Assembly (NCBI RefSeq): GCF_018531375.1 | Contig: NZ_JAHBOH010000001.1 | Span: forward strand, 2,046,001 to 2,110,000 | Reading direction: 5' to 3' | Length of the DNA stretch: 64,000 nt | Source: Cellulomonas fulva | Lineage (GTDB): Bacteria; Actinomycetota; Actinomycetes; Actinomycetales; Cellulomonadaceae | Shown here: piece by piece, positions 49,115 to 57,863 of the stretch | Position numbering within the stretch: the stretch's first letter is position 1 | How the letters are laid out: every line of letters starts with the position of its first letter | Translations under genes and position numbers: made by a program | The notes under the pieces: model-generated | What the model was told of the DNA's origin: nothing | Seen by the model: the letters and a program-made list of their open reading frames with translations, nothing else | The model's database searches: none

Positions 49115-49951
49115 ATGGTGAGCGAGCTGCGGACGGTCGAGTCGGACGACGGCACGACGATCGCGTACGAACGCGCGGGCAGCGGACCCGTCGTGGTCTT
49201 CCTCGCGGGTGCGTTCAACACCCGCGGGACGTGCGCCGAGCTCGCCGGCCTGCTGACCGACGACTTCACCACGGTGCTGGTGGACCGTCGTGGCCGCGGG
49301 GACAGCACCGACGCCCTGGCGCCGGCCGACGTCGGCTCCTACCGCGTCGACCTCGAGGTGGCGGACCTCGACGCGGTGCTCGCGGCCGAGGGTGGCCGCG
49401 CCGCCGTGTTCGGCTTCTCGTCGGGCGGCACGCTCGCGCTGCACGCCGCCGCCGCGGGGTCGGCGATCTCGGGCCTGGTGCTGTACGAGGCGCCGTTCGC
49501 GCTCGCCGGCCTGCCGGCGGCCCCCGCGGACGCCCCGCAGCGCCTGGCCGCGCTGGTCGCCGAGGGCCGACGCGGCGACGCCGTCGAGCTCATGCAGCGG
49601 GAGGTCATCGGACTCCCTCCCGCGATGGTGGAGCAGGCGCGGCAGTCGCCGATGTGGGCGGCGCTCGAGGCGATCGCCCCGACGGTCGTGTACGACGCGA
49701 CGATCACGCACGCGCCGAACGTGCCGACGCCGGCGATGCGAGCGCTCGACGTGCCGACGCTCGTCGTGTGCGGGCAGGACACGTGGCCGGCCCTGCGCGC
49801 GTCCGGGGTCGCCCTCGCGGACGAGCTGGCGAGGGCGTCGTACGCCGAGGTGGCCGGCGGGGCGGGCCACGGCATCGCCGCCGAGGCCACCGCGGCGCTC
49901 CTGCGGGAGCGCCTGCGCCCGGAGCCGAGCAGCGGTGTGAGCCGCCCCTGA
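49115..49951 (+). CDS. Alpha/beta-hydrolase fold protein
   Basis: This 278-aa protein has the hydrolase core (VVVFLAGAFNTRG, VLVDRRGRGDS) and the nucleophile elbow GFSSGGTLAL (Ser), with a late His in GGAGHGIAAEA. The substrate is unknown; the family includes esterases and epoxide hydrolases. GGGAGGAGAC precedes the ATG. It is probably co-transcribed with the TIM-barrel gene. Confidence 0.85.
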   Translation: MVSELRTVESDDGTTIAYERAGSGPVVVFLAGAFNTRGTCAELAGLLTDDFTTVLVDRRGRGDSTDALAPADVGSYRVDLEVADLDAVLAAEGGRAAVFGFSSGGTLALHAAAAGSAISGLVLYEAPFALAGLPAAPADAPQRLAALVAEGRRGDAVELMQREVIGLPPAMVEQARQSPMWAALEAIAPTVVYDATITHAPNVPTPAMRALDVPTLVVCGQDTWPALRASGVALADELARASYAEVAGGAGHGIAAEATAALLRERLRPEPSSGVSRP

Positions 49952-49996
49952 GCGACGCCTCGGACGACGCGCGAGGCGGCCCCCACGGGCGCCGGG

Positions 49997-50036
49997 CACG
50001 ACGAAGCCCGCAGCAGCTGCTGCGGGCTTCGTCGTG
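49997..50036. terminator. 40-bp perfect palindrome, bidirectional terminator
   Basis: The sequence from 49997 to 50036 is a fully self-complementary 40-mer centred on CAGCTG, with the common AAGCCCGC/GCGGGCTT terminator core. It lies between the hydrolase gene and the convergent csbD gene. Confidence 0.75.
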
Positions 50037-50072
50037 CGGCCGGGTGAGAACCCGGCGGGGGAGCGGGGTCGG

Positions 50073-50264
50073 TCAGCGGAAGGCGTCCTTGACGTCGTCC
50101 TTCGCGTCGCCGAGCTTGTCGCCGGCCTGCTTGACGTTGGCGCTGGTCTGGTCCGCCTGGCCCTCGGCCTGGAGACGCTCGTCGTCCGTGGCCTTGCCGA
50201 CGCCCTCCTTGACCTTGCCCTTGAGCTCCTCGGCACCGTGCTCGATCTTGTCCCCGACGCCCAT
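50073..50264 (-). CDS. CsbD-family stress protein
   Basis: This 63-aa protein (MGVGDKIEHGAEELKGKVKE start) is a small, highly charged CsbD-like stress protein, usually induced by general-stress sigma factors and of unknown mechanism. GAGAGGAGAT precedes the ATG. No clear alternative-sigma promoter was identified upstream. Confidence 0.92.
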   Translation of the reverse strand: MGVGDKIEHGAEELKGKVKEGVGKATDDERLQAEGQADQTSANVKQAGDKLGDAKDDVKDAFR

Positions 50265-50420
50265 GGCGATCTCCTCTCGTCGACGACCATGCGCAGGTCA
50301 TGGCATGGCCAGCAGTGCACCAGGCGAGGTTCATGTCCTCGTCGTCCGGCCCTTCGAAACTATCCCCGTGCCGACCCGCCCGCACGTCGAGCGGTCCGAC
50401 GCCGGGGGTCGGCGCGCGCG

Positions 50421-50966
50421 TCAGCCCGCGGCGCTCCCGGCCGCCGCGACCGCGTCGACGACGGCCCGGTCGAACGCCGGCAGGTCGTCGGGGGTGCGGC
50501 TGGAGACCAGGGTGCCGTCGACGACGACCTCCTCGTCGACCCACTGCGCACCCGCGTTGCGCAGGTCCGTCTGCAGCGACGGGTAGCTGGTGATCCGCCG
50601 GCCGTCGACGGCGCCCGCCTCGACCAGGATCCACGCGCCGTGGCAGATGACGCCGACGGGCTTGCCCGCCTCGACGAAGCCGCGGACGAACGCCACGGAG
50701 TCCTGGTCGGTGCGCAGGTGGTCGGCGTTGACGACGCCGCCGGGCAGGACGAGGGCGTCGTAGTCGTCGGCGGACGCCGTTGCCGCCGGCACGTCCACGG
50801 GCTGCTGGTGCCCGTTCTTGCCGGTGATCGTCGCATCGGCGGGGGAGACGAGCGAGGCCCGGGCTCCGGCGTCGATGACGGCCGACCACGGGCTCGTGAG
50901 CTCGCTGTCCTCGAAGCCGTCAGTGAGCAGGAAGGCGACGGTGCGACCGTCGAGCGTGGCAGTCAT
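50421..50966 (-). CDS. PfpI/DJ-1 family protein
   Basis: This 181-aa class I glutamine-amidotransferase-like protein has the conserved Glu (GFEDSEL), ALVLPGGVVNAD and the nucleophile elbow GVICHGAW with catalytic Cys. Members act as glyoxalases, deglycases or proteases. Its neighbours (CsbD, MarR) suggest a stress role. GAGGAGG precedes the ATG. Confidence 0.9.
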   Translation of the reverse strand: MTATLDGRTVAFLLTDGFEDSELTSPWSAVIDAGARASLVSPADATITGKNGHQQPVDVPAATASADDYDALVLPGGVVNADHLRTDQDSVAFVRGFVEAGKPVGVICHGAWILVEAGAVDGRRITSYPSLQTDLRNAGAQWVDEEVVVDGTLVSSRTPDDLPAFDRAVVDAVAAAGSAAG

Positions 50967-51035
50967 GGGGACCTCCTCGGGTGGGGTCCGGCCAGGCTAG
51001 GCACGCGGGTGCCGTCCCCGCGCGGCGAGCGCGGC

Positions 51036-51269
51036 TCAGTCCGGCGGAGCCGGCCGCTCGGTCGGGTCGACGGGCCGCTCGACGAGGTAGGTGTGACCAC
51101 CCGGGTCGGTCACGCGCACGAACTCGGTGCGCAACGCCTCGTCGCGGGCCCGCTCGCCCGCGCTCGCAGGCCGGACGGGCGCGGTGACGTCACCGAGCTG
51201 TGGTGGTCCGACGAGGTGGCGCGCGAGCCACGCGGTCATGTCCAGGCGTTCGTCGGCGCTGCGGGCCAC
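51036..51269 (-). CDS. Small hypothetical protein
   Basis: This 77-aa frame starts at GTG 51269 with GGAGGAGA upstream and shares its promoter gap with marR. It is rich in Arg, Ala and Pro and has no recognised motif. The strong ribosome site supports it as real. It may be a MarR target. Confidence 0.6.
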   Translation of the reverse strand: MARSADERLDMTAWLARHLVGPPQLGDVTAPVRPASAGERARDEALRTEFVRVTDPGGHTYLVERPVDPTERPAPPD

Positions 51270-51288
51270 GGCGTCTCCTCCAGGTCGT

Positions 51289-51302
51289 TAGTGCCCACAC
51301 TA
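51289..51302. promoter_or_regulatory. Candidate MarR operator
   Basis: TAGTG-CCCA-CACTA, a short perfect dyad, lies between the divergent small gene and marR. MarR proteins commonly bind such dyads in shared promoters. Confidence 0.5.
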
Positions 51303-51335
51303 TCAGCGGGCGAATGGTTCCGTACCATGGTCCTC

Positions 51336-51815
51336 ATGACGGCGGTGACGCAGGAGTCGGACGGGACGGCCGACGAGCCGGGCGAGGACCCCCTCGCGCT
51401 CGAGGCGCAGGTCTGCCTGGCGCTGTCCGCGGCCGCGCGGGCGCTCGTCGGGACGTACCGGACGCTGCTCGAGCCCCTGGGCCTCACCCACCCGCAGTAC
51501 CTCGCCATGCTTGCGCTCTGGCAGGACGGGCCGCTCTCGCTCGCCGGCCTGGCGAGCCGGCTGCACCTCGAGCCCGCCACCGCGTCCCCCCTGGTCAAGC
51601 GGCTGGAGGCCCGCGGCCTGGTGGCGCGGCGCCCCGACGAGCACGACGAGCGCGCGCTCGTGATCGAGCTCACGCCGGCCGGCGTGGCGATGCGCGAGCG
51701 CGCCGTCGGCATCCCCGCGGCGATGGTGCAGCGGCTGGAGCTCGACGTGGCGGACGTGGCGCACGTGCGCGACGCGGCGCAGCTGATGCTCGACGCGTGC
51801 GAGCGGGCGGGCTGA
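51336..51815 (+). CDS. MarR-family transcriptional regulator
   Basis: This 159-aa regulator has the MarR winged helix (LTHPQYLAMLALWQDGPLSL, then LASRLHLEPATASPLVKRLEARGLVARR, each part of ~50-110) with basic wing PDEHDERALVIEL. An N-terminal Cys (QVCLAL) is placed like the redox Cys of OhrR proteins. ATG 51336 is used; an in-frame ATG at 51327 is possible. The upstream dyad suggests autoregulation. Confidence 0.88.
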   Translation: MTAVTQESDGTADEPGEDPLALEAQVCLALSAAARALVGTYRTLLEPLGLTHPQYLAMLALWQDGPLSLAGLASRLHLEPATASPLVKRLEARGLVARRPDEHDERALVIELTPAGVAMRERAVGIPAAMVQRLELDVADVAHVRDAAQLMLDACERAG

Positions 51816-51835
51816 GCGGACGCACGGAACGTCCT

Positions 51836-51868
51836 GTTCGTCCGGTTGTCCCTCGCTCGTCACCCGCT
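51836..51868 (+). promoter_or_regulatory. Three-unit PHO box
   Basis: Three head-to-tail 11-bp units (GTTCGTCCGGT, TGTCCCTCGCT, CGTCACCCGCT) match the Streptomyces PhoP consensus GKTCAYYYRSS at 9, 8 and 9 positions. They lie 81 bases before the alkaline phosphatase start, as expected for phosphate-starvation control. Confidence 0.6.
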
Positions 51869-51948
51869 GATCGGCTCCGGTCCACCCCGGTCCGGTGTGC
51901 TCGCCCCGGCGCGTTCCGTCGCCACACGACGAGCACAGGGAGTCTTCG

Positions 51949-53646
51949 ATGCGGACACGCATCCTGCGTCCGGTCGCCGCGGTCACCGCGGCGCTCGCGC
52001 TCACGGCCGGCGCCGCGGCCGGGTGGGCCGTCACCTCCGACCTGACAGGCCACGGCGACGCGCGCCGGCTGTCCGGCGACCAGACCGCCACGGTCCGCCA
52101 GGCGCTGCAGAGCGGCCCGGCCCGCAACGTGATCCTGCTGATCGGCGACGGCATGGGCGACTCGGAGATCACGGTCGCCCGCAACTACGCGCTCGGCGCG
52201 GCCGGACGCTTCGCGGGCATCGACGCCCTGCCCCTCACGGGCCAGTACACGACGTACGCGCTCGACAGGGCGGACGGGCTGCCGGACTACGTGACGGACT
52301 CGGCCGCCTCGGGCTCCGCCTGGGCCACCGGCACCAAGACCTACAACGGCGCGATCTCCGTCGACGTCGACGGCGTGCCGCAGCGCTCGATCCTCGAGGT
52401 CGCGCGCGCCAACGGCCTGCGGACGGGGAACGTCACGACCGCCGAGGTGCAGGACGCGACACCCGCCGTGCTGGGCGCGCACGTGACCAGCCGGTCCTGC
52501 TACGGCCCGGTCGTGACGAGCACCACGTGCCCGACGAACGCGCTCGAGAACGGCGGCCTCGGTTCGATCAGCGAGCAGCTCATCGCGACGCGCGCGGACG
52601 TGACCCTCGGCGGCGGCGCGAAGAGCTTCGGTGAGACCGCGAAGGCGGGGGCCTGGAGCGGGCAGACGCTGCTCGAGCAGGCCACCGACCGCGGCTACCA
52701 GGTGGTGACCGACGAGGCCGGTCTGACCAAGGTCCGCTCCGCCGACCAGCGCCGGCCGGTGCTGGGCCTCTTCGGCTCCGGCAACCTGCCGGTGCGCTGG
52801 CAGGGTCCGCTCGCGACGCACACCGGCGGCGCCGAGCCGGCCGTGCGGTGCACGCAGAACCCGGCGTACGGGTCGGCGCCCACGCTCGCCGAGATGACGA
52901 CCAAGGCGATCTCGCTGCTCGACGACCAGGGGTCGCGCAAGGGCTTCTTCCTGCAGGTCGAGGGCGCGAGCATCGACAAGCAGGACCACGCCGCCAACCC
53001 GTGCGGCCAGATCGGCGAGACCGTCGACCTCGACGAGGCCGTGCAGGCCGCGCTCGCGTTCGCGAAGAAGGACAAGCACACGCTCGTCGTCGTCACGGCG
53101 GACCACGCCCACTCGAGCCAGATCGTCTACCCGGGCAGCACCACCCCGGGCCTGACCCGCACGCTGACGACGGCCGACGGCAAGCCGATGACCGTCGCCT
53201 ACGGCACGTCGGAGGAGGGCGGCTCGCAGGCACACACCGGCAGCCAGCTGCGCGTCGCCGGCTACGGTCCCGGCGCCGCCAACGTCGTGGGCCTCACGGA
53301 CCAGACGGACCTGTTCTTCACCATGCGTGACGCGCTGCGCCTGGACCCGGCCGCCCCGACGCCCGGCGCGCCGCAGATCCGGTCCGTCAACCTGTCCGAC
53401 GACGCGGTCCTGCGCGGGAAGCAGACGGTCCGCGTGAAGCTCGCGGCGGAGCCCGACGAGACCGTGTTCACCCTGATCCAGGACGACGAGGTGGTCGCGA
53501 CCTCGCGCCGCACCGGCACCACGCCGTCGATCACGCTCGACACCCGGCGCTACGACGACGGCCCGGCCGTGCTGCAGATCGTCGTCACGGGCCACGACGG
53601 CCTGACGACGTCCCGCTCGGTCCCGGTCACGATCACCAACCGCTGA
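51949..53646 (+). CDS. phoA: Secreted alkaline phosphatase
   Basis: This 565-aa enzyme hydrolyses phosphate monoesters outside the cell. It has a Sec signal peptide (first ~30 residues), first metal motif [15 protein letters not shown], the nucleophile Ser in [16 protein letters not shown], and the metal-binding ADHAHSS and GSQAHTGSQ motifs. The last ~85 residues form an Ig-like domain ([16 protein letters not shown]...) that may bind the wall or substrate. The gene follows a PHO box. Confidence 0.92.
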   Translation: MRTRILRPVAAVTAALALTAGAAAGWAVTSDLTGHGDARRLSGDQTATVRQALQSGPARNVILLIGDGMGDSEITVARNYALGAAGRFAGIDALPLTGQYTTYALDRADGLPDYVTDSAASGSAWATGTKTYNGAISVDVDGVPQRSILEVARANGLRTGNVTTAEVQDATPAVLGAHVTSRSCYGPVVTSTTCPTNALENGGLGSISEQLIATRADVTLGGGAKSFGETAKAGAWSGQTLLEQATDRGYQVVTDEAGLTKVRSADQRRPVLGLFGSGNLPVRWQGPLATHTGGAEPAVRCTQNPAYGSAPTLAEMTTKAISLLDDQGSRKGFFLQVEGASIDKQDHAANPCGQIGETVDLDEAVQAALAFAKKDKHTLVVVTADHAHSSQIVYPGSTTPGLTRTLTTADGKPMTVAYGTSEEGGSQAHTGSQLRVAGYGPGAANVVGLTDQTDLFFTMRDALRLDPAAPTPGAPQIRSVNLSDDAVLRGKQTVRVKLAAEPDETVFTLIQDDEVVATSRRTGTTPSITLDTRRYDDGPAVLQIVVTGHDGLTTSRSVPVTITNR

Positions 53647-53700
53647 CCTCGGCACTGACCTCGGCACGGCGTCCGACGCGGACGCGCCCAGCACGCACCA

Positions 53701-53730
53701 CGACGCCCGGCCCACGAGGGCCGGGCGTCG
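53701..53730. terminator. Bidirectional terminator between phoA and the RND gene
   Basis: A 13-bp perfect stem (53701-53713 with 53718-53730) and a 4-nt loop lie between the convergent genes. Confidence 0.75.
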
Positions 53731-53748
53731 TCGCGCGTACGGGCGGCC

Positions 53749-56700
53749 TCAGCCGGCGGTCTGCGGCGTCCCGGGCTCGCCGTGCTCCCGACCCTGCCCC
53801 TGCTCGTCTGCGCCCCCGGTGCGGCGCCGGGCGGCACGACGCGCCGCGCGGCGCTCCTTGCGGCGCTCGCCGAGGACGTAGATGACCGGGACGATCACGA
53901 GGGTCAGCAGCGTCGAGGTGATGAGGCCGCCGATCACGACGACCGCGAGCGGCTGGGAGATGAACGCGCCGCCGCCGGTGATGCCGAACGCCATGGGCAG
54001 GAGCGCGAAGATCGTCGCCGCCGCGGTCATGACGATCGGCCGCAGACGCTTGCGCGCGCCCTCGGTCACGGCCTCCTCGAGCGCGCGTCCGCGCGCCCGG
54101 TACTGGTTGATCAGGTCGATCAGCACCACGGCGTTGGACACCACGATCCCGACGAGCATGAGCATGCCGATGAGCGCCGGGACGCCGAGCGGCGTCCCGG
54201 TGAGCAGCAGCCCCGCGAGGGCGCCGGTCGCGGCGAACGGGATCGAGACCAGCAGGATCAGCGGCTGCGCGAGCGAGCCGAACGTCGCGACCAGCACGAT
54301 GTAGACGATCGCGATCGCGAGCACCAGGGCCAGCCCCAGGTCGGAGAACGCGTCGGCCTGGTCCGCCGCGACGCCCGCGACGGTGACGTCGGCGCCCGTC
54401 GGCAGGTCGAGCGCGTCCATCCGCTGCGTGAGGTCCGCGCTGAGCGAGCCGACGTCCTGGCTCGCGGGCGTCACCGAGACGGTGACGGTGCGCCGGCCGT
54501 CGGAGCGCGTGATCGACGCGGGGCTCCGGACCTCCTCGACGTCCGCGACGTCGTCGAGCGTGACGGTGCCGCCCGGACCCGTGAGGGGAACGGCACGCAG
54601 CTCCTCGACGCTCGCGGGGCCGTCCCCGAACGACGCGGTGACCGTGACGGGCGCGCCGTCCAGGTCGACGGTGCCGATCTCGGGGTCGGTCATCAGCCCG
54701 GCCACCGTGCCGGCCACCGCGGTCTCGGTCAGCCCCGCCGCGGCGGCCGCCTCACGGTCGACCGTCACCTGGATGACGGGCTGCTCGGTGGACTGCGAGC
54801 TGGCGACCGCCGAGGCGCCCGGCGCCTCGCGGGCCGCGTCCTCCACGGCCGTCGCGGCCTCGGCGAGCACGTCCGTGTCGTCCGCGGTCACGACGAGGTC
54901 GACCGTCGAGCTGCCGAACCCGGTCGCACCCGCGCTCACGTCGATCGCGGTCACGGGCTCCTCGACCAGCGCGTCGACCGTGCTGCGGACCTCGTCCGCC
55001 GCGGCGGTGCCGTCGGCGTCCTCGTCGAGCGTGAGGGCGAAGGTCGCGGACGTGCCGCCGCCGCTGAGGAACGCGGTCATGGCGTCGCCCGAGCCCACCG
55101 ACGTCTGCACGGTCGCGACGTCGTCGAGGCCCATGAGCGCCTGCTCGATCGTGCGCGCGGAGCCGTCCTGCGCCTCGAGCGACGTGCCGGGCTCGAAGTC
55201 CGCCGTGACGGTCAGCGTGTCCTGGCCGGAGTCGCCGATGAGGTTGGTCTCGAGGTGCGGGACGAGCGCGACCGTGCCGGCCAGCACCGCCACCGCGACC
55301 CCGAGGGCGACGAAGGGACGCCGCAGCGACGCGCCGAGCACGGGGAGGTACGCGCGCTGCCACAGACCGCGGCGCTCCTTGGCCTCGGCGGCCTCCCGCG
55401 TGCGGCGGGCGGCCTCCAGGTCCTCGACCGCGGGCGCCTTGAGGAACCAGTACGCGAGCACCGGGACGATGGTCAGCGCGACGAAGAGGGACGCGCCCAT
55501 CGCGATGGCGACGGTGAACGCGAACGGTCGGAACAGCTCGCCGACGAACCCGCCGACGAAGCCGATGGGGGCGAACACCGCGACGGTGGCCAGCGTGGAG
55601 GCCGTGATCGCCCCGCCGACCTCCTTCACCGCGCCGAGGACCGCCGCGCGGCGGTCCTCGCCGTACGTGAGGTGCCGCGAGATGTTCTCGATCACGACGA
55701 TCGAGTCGTCGACCACGCGCCCGATCGCGATGGTGAGCGCGGCGAGCGTCAGCAGGTTCAGCGTGTAGCCGGTGAGGTTCATGACCGTGAACGCGACCAG
55801 GAGCGACAGCGGGATCGAGACCGCGGACACCGCGGTCGACCGCCAGGACGCCAGGAACAGCAGGATCACGACGACGGCGAACAGCAGGCCGAGCCCGCCC
55901 TCGGTCGCGAGGCCCTCGATCGACTCGGTGATGAAGGGCGCCTGGTCGAACACCACGGTGACGGTGACGTCCTGCGCGGCGAGCCGGTCCGCGACCTCGT
56001 CGAGCGCGGCCGTGACGTCGTCGGAGACCTCGACGACGTTGCCGTCCGGCGTCTTGGTGATCGCGACCGCGAGCGAGGGCTCGCCGTCGAGGCGGGAGAA
56101 CGAGGTGGGCTCGGCGTCGCCGTCGACGACCTCGGCGACCGAGTCGAGGCGCACGACGTCGCCGGTCGACGTGGTCAGGGGGAGCGCGGCGAGCTCGTCG
56201 ACGCTGGTCAGCGGCGTGCCCACCTGGACCGAGAGCGTCTGGTCGCCGTCGGTGACGGTGCCGGCCGGCACGCGCACGCCGTTGTCGTCGAGCACCGAGG
56301 TGACCGCCTCGGGCGTGAGGCCGGCGCCGACGAGGGCGGCCATGTCGACGTCGAGCGTGACCTGCCGCTCCGGCGCGCCCGTGACCGCGACCGAGCGCAC
56401 GTCGTCGAGGTCCTCGAGCACCGGCACCAGCACGTCGTCCACCGCGGTCGCCAGGGCGGCCTCGTCGGACCCGCCGGAGACGGCGAGCTGCACCACCGGC
56501 AGGTCGTCGAGCGACCCGGCGACCACCTGGGGGTCCACCTCGTCGGGCAGCTGGCTCGAGGCCGACTCGACCGCTCCGCGCAGGTCGGCGACCGCCGTCG
56601 TGATGTTGGTGCCGTACTCGAACATGATCGTCGTCGCCGAGACGTTCGACGACGACGTCGAGGTCACCTGCTCGATGCCGTCGACGCCGAGCACCGCGCT

Positions 56701-56907
56701 CTCGACGACCTCGGTCACCTGCTGCTCGACGACCTCGGGGGAGGCGCCGGGGTAGACGCCGACGACGGCCGCGGCGGGGAACGAGATCGACGGGATCAGC
56801 TCCTGGCGCAGTCCGCCGAGGCTGACGACGCCGAGGACGGCGATGGCCACGGTGACGAGCGCGGTGAGCGCGCGATGGCCGAGCGAGAAGTGCGCGAGGC
56901 GGTGCAC
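53749..56907 (-). CDS. RND-family (AcrB/HAE1-like) efflux permease
   Basis: This 1052-aa permease has 12 predicted helices with two large extracytoplasmic loops after TM1 and TM7. GGLRQELIPSISFPAAAVVGV, VVDDSIVVIENI and ETxxRP-like KRLRPIVMTAAATIFALLP are RND landmarks; the DD pair in TM4 (GRVVDDSI) serves proton coupling. Gram-positive members lack the outer-membrane partners. GTG 56907 follows GGAG. The C-terminus is basic (RRKERRAARRAARRR). A TetR gene lies directly upstream in the same orientation. Confidence 0.88.
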   Translation of the reverse strand: MHRLAHFSLGHRALTALVTVAIAVLGVVSLGGLRQELIPSISFPAAAVVGVYPGASPEVVEQQVTEVVESAVLGVDGIEQVTSTSSSNVSATTIMFEYGTNITTAVADLRGAVESASSQLPDEVDPQVVAGSLDDLPVVQLAVSGGSDEAALATAVDDVLVPVLEDLDDVRSVAVTGAPERQVTLDVDMAALVGAGLTPEAVTSVLDDNGVRVPAGTVTDGDQTLSVQVGTPLTSVDELAALPLTTSTGDVVRLDSVAEVVDGDAEPTSFSRLDGEPSLAVAITKTPDGNVVEVSDDVTAALDEVADRLAAQDVTVTVVFDQAPFITESIEGLATEGGLGLLFAVVVILLFLASWRSTAVSAVSIPLSLLVAFTVMNLTGYTLNLLTLAALTIAIGRVVDDSIVVIENISRHLTYGEDRRAAVLGAVKEVGGAITASTLATVAVFAPIGFVGGFVGELFRPFAFTVAIAMGASLFVALTIVPVLAYWFLKAPAVEDLEAARRTREAAEAKERRGLWQRAYLPVLGASLRRPFVALGVAVAVLAGTVALVPHLETNLIGDSGQDTLTVTADFEPGTSLEAQDGSARTIEQALMGLDDVATVQTSVGSGDAMTAFLSGGGTSATFALTLDEDADGTAAADEVRSTVDALVEEPVTAIDVSAGATGFGSSTVDLVVTADDTDVLAEAATAVEDAAREAPGASAVASSQSTEQPVIQVTVDREAAAAAGLTETAVAGTVAGLMTDPEIGTVDLDGAPVTVTASFGDGPASVEELRAVPLTGPGGTVTLDDVADVEEVRSPASITRSDGRRTVTVSVTPASQDVGSLSADLTQRMDALDLPTGADVTVAGVAADQADAFSDLGLALVLAIAIVYIVLVATFGSLAQPLILLVSIPFAATGALAGLLLTGTPLGVPALIGMLMLVGIVVSNAVVLIDLINQYRARGRALEEAVTEGARKRLRPIVMTAAATIFALLPMAFGITGGGAFISQPLAVVVIGGLITSTLLTLVIVPVIYVLGERRKERRAARRAARRRTGGADEQGQGREHGEPGTPQTAG

Positions 56908-57010
56908 GGGGGCTCCAGGTGGTGGGGCGCGGGCGGGGTGTCGGGTGGTCGCGAGGTGCTCTCCGGCAGGAGAACGGCGGGCGGGTCGGCTCGGTTCCGG
57001 GCGGGGCGGG

Positions 57011-57688
57011 TCAGGCGCCCCGGGGGCGTGAGCGGGCCGACGAGTCGGCCCACCGGTGCGAGATGGCCACGACGTCGTCGTGCTCGAGCGGGCCGGGGAG
57101 CGCGGCGCGGCCGGGCCCCGCGCGCAGCCCGTCGAGGAACGCCGCGGTGTAGCGACGGTAGGCGTCGGGACGCACGTCCGCGGCGTGCTTGGCGAGCTCG
57201 GTGACCATCCACAGGAGGATGCCGACGTCGTTGCCGGTCGCACCCTCCCGCAGGTCGCCCTCGGCGCGGGCGCGCTCGAACAGGTCGTGCGTCAGGTCGG
57301 CGATGCCCTCGGCGATGTCGGGCCGCAGTGCGTCGGTGCCGCCGAGCGCGGCGTCGCGCACGCCCATGTTGTCGACCAGCAGCTCGGTCACGCGGGTGAC
57401 GAGGAGGACCAGACCGTCCCAGGCGCGCGTGGCGGCCGCGGCCTCCTCGGCGACCGCGAGCACCTCCCGCAGGGGCTGCTCGAGCGCCGCCTCGATGAGC
57501 TCGTCGCGGTCCGCGAAGCGGCGGTACACGGTGCCGACCCCGACGCCCGCCCGGTGGGCGACCTCGTTGAAGCCGACGCCGAGGCCGTGCTCGGCGAACA
57601 GCTCCCGCGCCGCCGCGACGATGCGCGCGCGGTTGCGCTCGGCGTCGCGCCGCAGCGGGCTGCGGGGCGCCTCGTCGGGCTCGGTCAT
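57011..57688 (-). CDS. TetR-family regulator of adjacent exporters
   Basis: This 225-aa regulator has an HTH at ~18-65 (RIVAAARELFAEHGLGVGFN, then VGVGTVYRRF). It lies between the RND gene (same strand, downstream) and the divergent MMPL gene. Two 18-bp direct repeats in its upstream gap are probable operators. It likely represses itself and the exporter genes until a toxic ligand binds. Confidence 0.88.
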   Translation of the reverse strand: MTEPDEAPRSPLRRDAERNRARIVAAARELFAEHGLGVGFNEVAHRAGVGVGTVYRRFADRDELIEAALEQPLREVLAVAEEAAAATRAWDGLVLLVTRVTELLVDNMGVRDAALGGTDALRPDIAEGIADLTHDLFERARAEGDLREGATGNDVGILLWMVTELAKHAADVRPDAYRRYTAAFLDGLRAGPGRAALPGPLEHDDVVAISHRWADSSARSRPRGA

Positions 57689-57708
57689 GCGCCCAGGGTA
57701 ACCCGAAG

Positions 57709-57769
57709 CGGATACCTGGGATCAACATCACAGCGAGTCGGTGCCGACAACCGGATGACTGGAATCAAC
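57709..57769. promoter_or_regulatory. Two 18-bp direct repeats, probable TetR operators
   Basis: CGGATACCTGGGATCAAC (57709-57726) and CGGATGACTGGAATCAAC (57752-57769) share 15 of 18 bases and are 43 bp apart, about four helical turns. They occupy the divergent TetR/MMPL promoter region. Confidence 0.6.
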
Positions 57770-57863
57770 TTTGTGCCTACGATGCTCGGAGCGACGTCGC
57801 TCCCCACCCTCGACCTGCCCGGGCTCGCGTGCGTCCGCACGGCCCGGCCTGGAGGACTCAGTC

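Noticed and set aside
53782..57204. Long frame antisense to the RND exporter
   Set aside because: The RND protein has full family motifs; the antisense product is Asp/Arg/His-rich with no domain.
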